Source: Rhizophagus irregularis (lineage: Eukaryota; Glomeromycota; Glomeromycetes; Glomerales; Glomeraceae). Taken from it: a stretch of 64,000 bases of DNA. Made by a program: the position numbers and the translations under genes. Shown one piece after another: positions 56,671 to 64,000 of this stretch. The notes under the pieces are model-generated. The model searched no databases. It saw only the letters and a program-made list of their open reading frames with translations, and had not been told where the DNA came from. Position 1 is the stretch's first letter. Every line of letters begins with the position of its first letter. The DNA lies in NCBI RefSeq assembly GCF_026210795.1, contig NC_089433.1, forward strand, positions 186,001-250,000. Direction: 5' to 3'.

Positions 56671-59600
56671 AATTAATTTATTATTTATTTTATTTTATGG
56701 ATAGTAAGGAGAATTACAATGAAAACTATTAAAAAAAAAAGAAAGAATTACAATGAAAACTATTTTTTAAAAAAAAGAAAGAATTACAATGAAAACTATT
56801 AAAAAAAAAGAAAGAATTACAATGAAAACTATTAAAAAAAAAGAAAGAATTACAATGAAAACTATTAAAAAAAAAAGAAAGAATTACAATGAAAACTATT
56901 AAAAAAAAAAGAAAGAATTACAATGAAAACTATTAAAAAAAAAGAAAGAATTACAATGAAAACTATTAAAAAAAAAAGAAAGAATTACAATGAAAATCAC
57001 AAAACTATTCTAAAGAATATAACTGGAAAACATTATAGAACTTCAGCGAACCTAAGCACTGGAACGGACCCTTACTGGTAAAGAAAAAAAGAACTATCTA
57101 GGACTCCGACCAAGCCTACATAGGAAAGTAAAATATAAACGATCGGTGAAGGACATATAAACCAGTAGTAGGTGACTATACATAAAATGCAACATGACGA
57201 GTATTAATATGAGAGGTGTGAACATCTTGAGATAAACTAAAATCCATATGTTGGAAAAATGTACCACTATGAAGAAAATTGGATGATGAAAAGATAATGA
57301 ACATTAAATCAGCGGAACGGGTTCGAGTAATCGAAAGTAGGGGGTTTCTTCTATTACGTAAAGATGGTGGAGGACGTGTTTTTAAATTGATTCTTTGTAA
57401 TGCAGTGACTAAGTTTCCAAACTTTCCATTCTGTGGAACGTTGCTTCCAAACGTTGGTCTTGATGAGTGACTGCGACACTTGCATAAATGCCATTAGAGT
57501 CTTCTGCGCACAATATTGGTGTTAAAATGAATTATAAACATTCGGAATAAGTTGTGTGTTATATAAGATCGAATAAGAAGTATTGCCTCATCAGAAGGAG
57601 GAAGATCTTTGTAGGCCCAGCTGAAAGTTTCAGAATATTTGATGGAATCCGTGATACAAGTGAAATTTTATCAGCGCCTCGTCGAATAATGTTGTCTGCT
57701 TCAATTGCAAGTTGTAAAAAGGTCGTTTGTAAATGCGGTAAAAGTGTCGGGCAACGCCAGACTGATATGAAGATTAGTTTCCGTTTCAGAGTTACATAAA
57801 AGGCATTCGGTCCTATTTTTGATAATATCAGGGAAATTGCGGTTTAGTATATCTAAAGTGGATAACGTGTTAGTTGATGTTTTAATTTTCCAAGCAATAT
57901 CTTTTGAGTGAGCAGAGCTTGTAGGAGACCCGTGTGTATTATAATTAAGCCATTTGGCGGTTAAGTCCAATGAATCATGTGATATTTAGTGAAAGTTTTG
58001 ATGTCAGCCACTTCTCTGTGGTTAAGGTGGTTATCGATCCTCTTGTAGTTGATGATTTTGCCTAAGCACTTCCGCGCATCTTTATCGGGCGGGATTTTAT
58101 TGTCCGTTTGCGTAAGTATATGATTGTGTGTTATTGATGTTGAAATTGGATAGAAGCGACCAGTTTTAGCTAAAGCATCCGCTATATCGTTAAAGGTGTC
58201 TCCGGAGTGAGCCTTACTTTGTTAAATGCTATCGTTAAATTAAGAGTCTTAATAATAAAATGTATAGCTGCTCATAGAGAAGTGTAATTAATTTTGTTGA
58301 AGCGTCGAGGAGAAATATATTGTAACCTCGAAGATTTGTTAAAACTATCAATTGCTGATTGTGAATCGGTATTAATGATTACTGTAGCCTTATAAGGAGA
58401 CACGATTAAAGCAGTCAAAATGGCCTTTAGTAGACGACGGCATATATTCAACGGCTCCTTTATGGGTCCAATTAAATTCTTGTAAATTAGAAGTGGTCCA
58501 TCCATAACCCATTTGAAATTCTGGTGAAGAAGGCTCTGCATTAAATGAACCATCTGTGAAGTATTCTAGATGTGCAAAGTTGTTAAGGTGTCTGGCTGCG
58601 AACCATAATTGATTTCTAATCACTTGTTCATTAATTAACGCATTGATAATTCTATAATTATGTGTGATTTGTTGGTTATTCGATGAGGAGAGATCGGAAT
58701 AGGCGTAAGGTTACGTTGGATTAAGTAATCATTATAAGACAAGAGCCGACAGTGGAAGTGATTGTGTTTAATATGGTGATGGCAGCTTGATACGTAACTT
58801 TCAATATACATTTAGGAGTAAAATGTCCAATGTAATATGGGAAGTGCAGGAGTTGATCTAGGCGTATGTTGACGGCCATTACTATTATTGGTGCCGGGTA
58901 CTGGGATCCAATGTTCTATATACATGGTAGAACGCTATTAATATATATTAATATAATGTGTTGAAGTTAATAATCTTCCATAAACGGTATCTAATACTGA
59001 GTTCACCCAAACAGTAAATCGTCCTTTATACGAAATAGGTTCATTGGTGACAGGTGGAGGACGGAGGCGTTGCACTTTCGGATTTTGGATCAAATTGGTT
59101 CCTAAGTCAATATTAAGTCGACCGGTATTCGATTGTCGGGTAATTTTGTCCTTCAAGAAAGTGTACCATCTAGGTATTCGGCCTTGTTGTTCATTAGGCT
59201 TTGCTTGATATCGGAGTATTCAAGGAGGTAAGCTGAATCTATCGTGATGTTCTGACTCAAGAACATAATTCCTTTAGTTCGAATGCTCATAATGTGACTG
59301 AATAAGTATTTGGGATCGATAATAAAATGTGAAATAGGAAAATTTCCTCCTTTGGTGTTAAATTGAAAGTTAGTGGATAATGATATATTATAGTAAAACG
59401 AAAAAAAACAAATAAATTTTCTAATCTAGTAATAGTTTAAGGAATTATCAAATAAAGAAAAAAATTGTTCGGTACCAAAAACGTTGTTGAGATAATAACA
59501 TTAAAAATTTGATGTAGTTCGAAGTGTGGGAGAATTACTTTGGGCTATAAAAAGAGAAGCTTGCGCTTTTATCTGATCATCGAAAACGTTAATAATGTGA

Positions 59601-61356
59601 GGATATATAGTACTATGAATGACCGAGTTATAAATATTTTCGGTAATTGTAGTGATCCTTTAAAAATATTCCTCAAAATTGTGTTGATTTTCAAACATTG
59701 CGCTAGTGACAAAAATACATGATCGTGTGTAAGTTTCTTAATACGAATTAAATAAGAGAAATAGTTAACCATATTATGAATTTTAGATAACGTAGTGTTG
59801 TTGCTATTGTTGGCGCTCAGATAGACTCCTAATATTCTAGTGCCTTTTCCTAACGGGAGCACTTCAACGTTAATGGTATTCTCTCCAAAATTGAAAGTAT
59901 GTTGTGTGGAAGCAGCAAATGTCTTGTTATTTGTTAGTAATACCGTTTTGTCTTTGTTTATCTTAATATTGGCTTGGTAGAAGTCATCCGCTATTTCAAG
60001 TTTTGTTCCAAATTGTTAAGGTTGTCTGTTAACCAGGTTGTATCGTCTAGGTAACCTTGAATTTTCATAGATAGTTTTTGTTGGAAAGTATCGTCCTCGT
60101 GTTCATGAGGAATTTTAGTAGGAAGGTGTGCTGTATATTCAATTCCTGGGAATTTAGAATTGTTGATCGCTTCGAACATAGGGTCGTAGTAAATTACCCA
60201 AAGTGGAGACAAATAGATTCACCTTGGTCGATACCATTAATGATGTCGTAAGGATCTCCTAATCAATCTTAGAAGATAATTTGGTTTTTCCAACTGTGAA
60301 AAGATTAATAATAAATGTAATAATTTTGGAGGAGAGGCAAATTCTTTTGAGGGCTTTGGTGTAAGCTTTCGAGAGATCTTGTATCATTATATATGTAAAG
60401 GTCTTTTTTTAAATGGGTAGCCACGGTAATGGCAGTTTGTAGAGTGAAGATAATCTCCATACAGGATGAGCCTTGCTTGAGTGCCTGCTAGATTATTTGA
60501 TTGTAATATGCTATTTTCGCTTAAATATTTATTTAAGCGGGCATTAATGATTTTGACAAAAACCTTTTGAAAGGTGTCTAAAAGGACGATAGGACGAGTA
60601 TGTTGTATATTATTGTCCCACCAAGCTGGTTTAGGAATTGGATAGAGAAGCGCATCTTGCCATGATGATGGGATGATACCATTATCTAAAATATAATTGT
60701 AAAAGACTGTCAACTTCTTGTGAAAGGATGATGGTAGTTTTCGGATTAATTCGTATACTATGCCAGAAGGTTCCGGGGCTTTGTTGTTAGGAAGGGTTTT
60801 TAGAGTAGCGTTTAGTTCTTCTATTGTAATTTGAGCTGTTAAATAAATTGATAGCACTATGAGAAATATTAGTTTTTGGTTGATAAATAGTGAACCATGG
60901 TTCTCGTAATGATGAAATTCATTGTATTTGTTAGTGGAAGACTGGAAGTATATGATGAACCAATATTTTGGTAATGGTCGTTAGCTAATTGATTAATGCG
61001 AGTCGGATCAATGGTATACATTTGTTCAAGGATTGAATCAAGAGCTCGTTTTTGATTTGTAACTATGTCAACGTTTCGTCTATTGACAAAATGTTCGATC
61101 TGTTTTAAGTCCCATTGACTTTTTCTTTTTTAAGCAAATTATTAATATGAAGAAGTAATGTTTTGATCGCTAAGACAATAGTATCAATATGGTATTTCGC
61201 TTCAAATTTAGAAGATTCTAGTGAGATTAACGTTATGCCTTCTTTCAAGATAGATAATAAAGAATTTAAATGATAAATGTGATTATATTTTGTCTTATAT
61301 TCAATGGCAAGTTGTTGCGTTTAGGCGTCATTTTGATTTTTTTGACGTTCATTTCC
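56671..61356 (-). mobile_element. 5'-truncated, decayed LINE with target-site duplication
   Basis: The 20-mer TTTCCAATTTGACTTAATTT at 56651-56670 recurs at 61357-61376 and frames the element. On minus, coding runs from a pre-RT region (LISLESSKFEAKYHIDTI, about 61200) through RT with LPNNKAPEPSGIVYELI and SSWQDALLYPIPKP (60857-60387). SPLWVIYYDPMFEAIN and GYLDDTTWLTDN, the catalytic DD (60212-59991), come next, then RILGVYLSANNSN and KKLTHDH (59862-59569). RNase H shows YFTDGSF and NTDSQSAIDSF (58623-58272), and a C-terminal CLLCNSET part is at 57970-57701. Many stops and shifts break it. There is no endonuclease, as in 5'-truncated copies. The 3' end carries a 34-bp tandem array and an AT-rich tail. 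Confidence 0.88.
56709..56996. repeat. Nine-copy minisatellite at the LINE 3' end, unit 33-36 bp
   Basis: GAATTACAATGAAAACTATT followed by 9-10 A and GAAA repeats nine times, varying almost only in the length of the A run. One unit has a T6A8 variant. It lies between the LINE 3' region and its terminal tail. Confidence 0.92.
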
Positions 61357-61376
61357 TTTCCAATTTGACTTAATTT

Positions 61377-62251
61377 CCTTGGATTTAATTCACGTGACTT
61401 GTTTTTTACCTCTAATGAAATTATGTAATTTGTAATTAATTGTGGGTTTTTATTTTAAGTTTTAATTATTTTAAGCCTTATCATTCACAATAGATTTTTT
61501 GATGTTTCTATATTTTGGGTTGGATTTTCTTTTTTTGTTATTTTAGTGATTTTGTTAGCAGGAGTGTATATAGATTTTTTTTCCATAGAATACTCAAGGG
61601 AAGTTTTATGAAGAAGCGGTTTGTTTGTAGGTTTTATACCTTGAATAGCGTTAGTTTATGATCTATGTAATTCTTATAATTCATTCTAATAAAACTCGTA
61701 TAGATTGTAGATTAGACTGAAATAACAAGCATATGGAAAAACAATAAATTTCATAAAACCATATTTCTGTTGTACAAATTATTAATAAATTTCAGGTAAA
61801 TATAGCCAGAATGATAATATGTACGTACTAGTAATTTAATACACAATAAAAAAGTGTTTTTTAATTATACACAGTTATTTCTAATTAAGGAATAATGTCT
61901 TTTTGCATTATCTGTTATATAATAATAACTGTTACTATTTTGAAATTGTATTTAATAATTCAATTTTTTGATTGATATTAAGACAAGAATGGTAAAAAAA
62001 TATTTTATACATTTCTTAAATAATTCTTTTTTTTTTTATAATTATCCAATTATTTAAACGAGTAGCAAAATATTTTACACATTCCTTAGTTTGTAATTTT
62101 AAAAAATTTTGATTTTGATCGATCGGCTTAAAATTATTCCGGATAAACAATACACAATTTCTGTACTATCGTAAACTTTGATCAACATTAAATTGATTTA
62201 CAGCTTGCTTAATTATTTTTTACCTTCTCTTCCAAAATATAGTAAAAAAAA
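61377..62251. other. Intergenic DNA upstream of the BTB-TLDc pseudogene
   Basis: AT-rich, no gene recognised. Confidence 0.45.
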
Positions 62252-63777
62252 ATGTTATCGCAGTTTTTACTAGATTAAGTGAAAATTATATTGAAATTTT
62301 AAATGATGATGAATATTATGATATAACAATTGAAGTTGGTAAGGATCCAAATGTAAAAATATTCCGTGCACACATGATTATCCTGTGTTACCGCTCTCCA
62401 TTTTTACGACGAACTTTAATTTCAAATAAAAAGAATAACGATGGTATTTTGGCTCATATTAAGTTATCAGATATCTCACCAGAAATCTTTCAAATTATTC
62501 TAAAGTAAGTAAGTAAGTCAAATTTATACTAACTTTTATTAGCAATTAAATATTTTATATTTAATAAAATTTTTTATATTATTAGATATATTTATGGTGG
62601 TATAATTTTTTTTAATGAACAAGAAACTTTAGAAATTTTGAAAGTATTGATTGCTGCTGACAAACTTCACCTTCAAGAATTAGTTGACTATTTACAGAAA
62701 TATTTAATTGAAAATAAAGTTGAATTAATGAAACAAAATTTTGGACTTGTTTATCAAACAAGTTTTTAATCTGATTCTTTATTAGATCTTCAACAATTTT
62801 GTATAGATTGTATGACTAAACATCCTCAAAAAATGTTCAAGTCACTTGATTTTACTTCACTTTCTGAAAAATCTTTGGTTTCACTTATTAAAAGGGATGA
62901 TTTACAAATGAAAGAAGTTGAAATTTGGGATCATGTTTTAAAATGAGGACTTACGCAAAATTCTTCTCTTATTTCAGATCCTGATACTTGGACAGATGAT
63001 GATTATGAAATGATGAAAAATACTTTACAACCCTGTTTACCGTTAATTAGATTTTTTAGTTTATCATCTGAAGAATTTGCACAAAAAGTTCGTCCATACA
63101 AAAAACTCTTAGGACGCCAACTTTATGAGAATTTGTTAAATTCATATTTGGATCCTAACATTGAACCAAGTGATAATATTTTACTTCCCAGATACAAGAA
63201 TGTTGATGGAGTTATTGATTCAAAAATTGTTAATTTAAATATTGTTTCTTTGGTTTCAAGATGGGTAGATAAAATAGATATTAAAAGTAAATTTGCTTAT
63301 ACGAGAGAATTATATTTATCATATAAATTTAATTTATTATTAAGAGGAAGTCAAGATGGATTTACTCCTAAGAGGTTTCATGAATTATGTGATAATATAT
63401 CTCATACTATTACATTCATTAAAGTAAGAGGAACAGAAGAAATTATTGGAGGATATAATCCTTTGATTTGGAAAAGTTTGAATAATGAATATGGTGAAAC
63501 AAAAGATAGTTTTATATTTTCTTTTAAAAGTAAGGATAACTTCAAAGTTCCAATTTTGAGCCATGTAAATCCAAAGGATATAAATGGAGCGTTATTTTAT
63601 CATACTAGAAGTGGTCCTACGTTTGGTCGTGATCTTTATATAGGCGTAAAAGGAGTTGATTCAGATGAATATCATCGTAATTATTGTAGAAAATATAGGT
63701 ATGAAAAAGAGATAAGGAATACAGAAGATCTATTCTCAATAGAAGACTATGAAGTATTTCAAATTGTAAAAAGTTAA
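62252..63777 (+). pseudogene. BTB-BACK-TLDc gene, inactivated
   Basis: The ATG at 62252 is followed within six codons by a T5 run where one more T would join it to the BTB frame: FTRLSENYIEILNDDEYYDI, RAHMIILCYRSPFLRRTL, PEIFQIILK. After an intron (about 62504-62585) come YIYGGIIF and a BACK-like region (LIKRDDLQMKEVEIWDHVLK). In-frame stops are at 62767 (TAA) and 62944 (TGA, where a Trp is usual). The TLDc domain is open (LLLRGSQDGFTPKRFHELCD, EIIGGYNPL, DSFIFSFKS, SIEDYEVFQIV) to the stop at 63775-63777. The gene is a paralog of the intact one at 37160-38636. The 255-residue TLDc ORF from 63010 could still be translated on its own, but I see no reason to assume it. Confidence 0.8.
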
Positions 63778-64000
63778 GCTATATAATTTGTATTTAATTT
63801 TGTTCTTAAAGCTAGTTGTACTTTGTAATTACAGATAGAATTATATAAGATTTTTGTAAACGTACATTATAATAAATTCTGGGCCTGGGTATAATGACTC
63901 AAGTTCCAATTTAATCAACTTAAACTTATAAATAATTAATTATTACTTATTTGGTAAATATTTTTTTTTTGTTTTTTATTGATTAATTGATTTAGAAAGT

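Noticed and set aside
56709-56996. CRISPR-like array because of regular 34-bp repeats
   Set aside because: Units are head-to-tail without unique spacers, in a eukaryotic LINE; it is a minisatellite.
57279-57799. Plus-strand ORFs inside the LINE
   Set aside because: They are antisense shadows of the C-terminal LINE region.

Overview
The window looks like nuclear DNA of an arbuscular mycorrhizal fungus close to Rhizophagus (Glomeromycotina). I infer this from the very low GC content, many short GT-AG introns of about 50-110 bp, and the gene families seen: Crinkler (CRN) remnants, BTB-BACK-TLDc genes, a kinase-Sel1 gene, SAM-domain proteins, and decayed LINEs and Helitrons. I had no search tool, so the species assignment is inference. 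Exon models were built by hand from splice signals and checked for reading phase.

Housekeeping-like genes lie mainly between 11 and 25 kb: an 11-exon alpha/beta-hydrolase fused to a tyrosine-phosphatase-like domain (11285-13791, minus), a secreted PI-PLC-like phosphodiesterase (15852-17561, plus), an Eaf3/MRG15 chromodomain-MRG protein (18070-19475, minus), a C2H2 zinc-finger protein (20180-21698, plus) and the Rab geranylgeranyltransferase alpha subunit BET4 (23265-24945, minus). Other intact genes are a kinase-Sel1 gene (26226-28664), a BTB-BACK-TLDc gene (37160-38636), a membrane-anchored UDP-glycosyltransferase (49084-51160), a lone CRN header (52569-52985) and a cysteine-rich secreted protein (55231-55869).

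The remainder is repeat-rich accessory DNA and gene relics. The relics include a broken CRN gene (3.1-5.4 kb), a P450 5' fragment (36.5 kb), two inverted copies of an unrecognised family (40.8-42.4 kb), a SAM-domain pseudogene (53.7-54.7 kb) and a BTB-TLDc pseudogene (62.3-63.8 kb). Mobile DNA includes a 5'-truncated LINE with a 20-bp target-site duplication (56671-61356), a second LINE relic (30.5-31.9 kb), a 176-bp SINE-like insertion (8.5 kb), a non-autonomous Helitron (38696-40474), a Helitron helicase relic (45.4-46.3 kb), and several palindromic TIR elements.

The most unusual signals are four. The hydrolase fusion has Gly in place of the phosphatase catalytic Cys. Inside the Helitron is a ladder of 29-45 nt exon-like segments with clean splice sites, five of which join into one small ORF. 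The zinc-finger array has an A-B-C period with one dead finger. BET4 has a single-base homopolymer frameshift.
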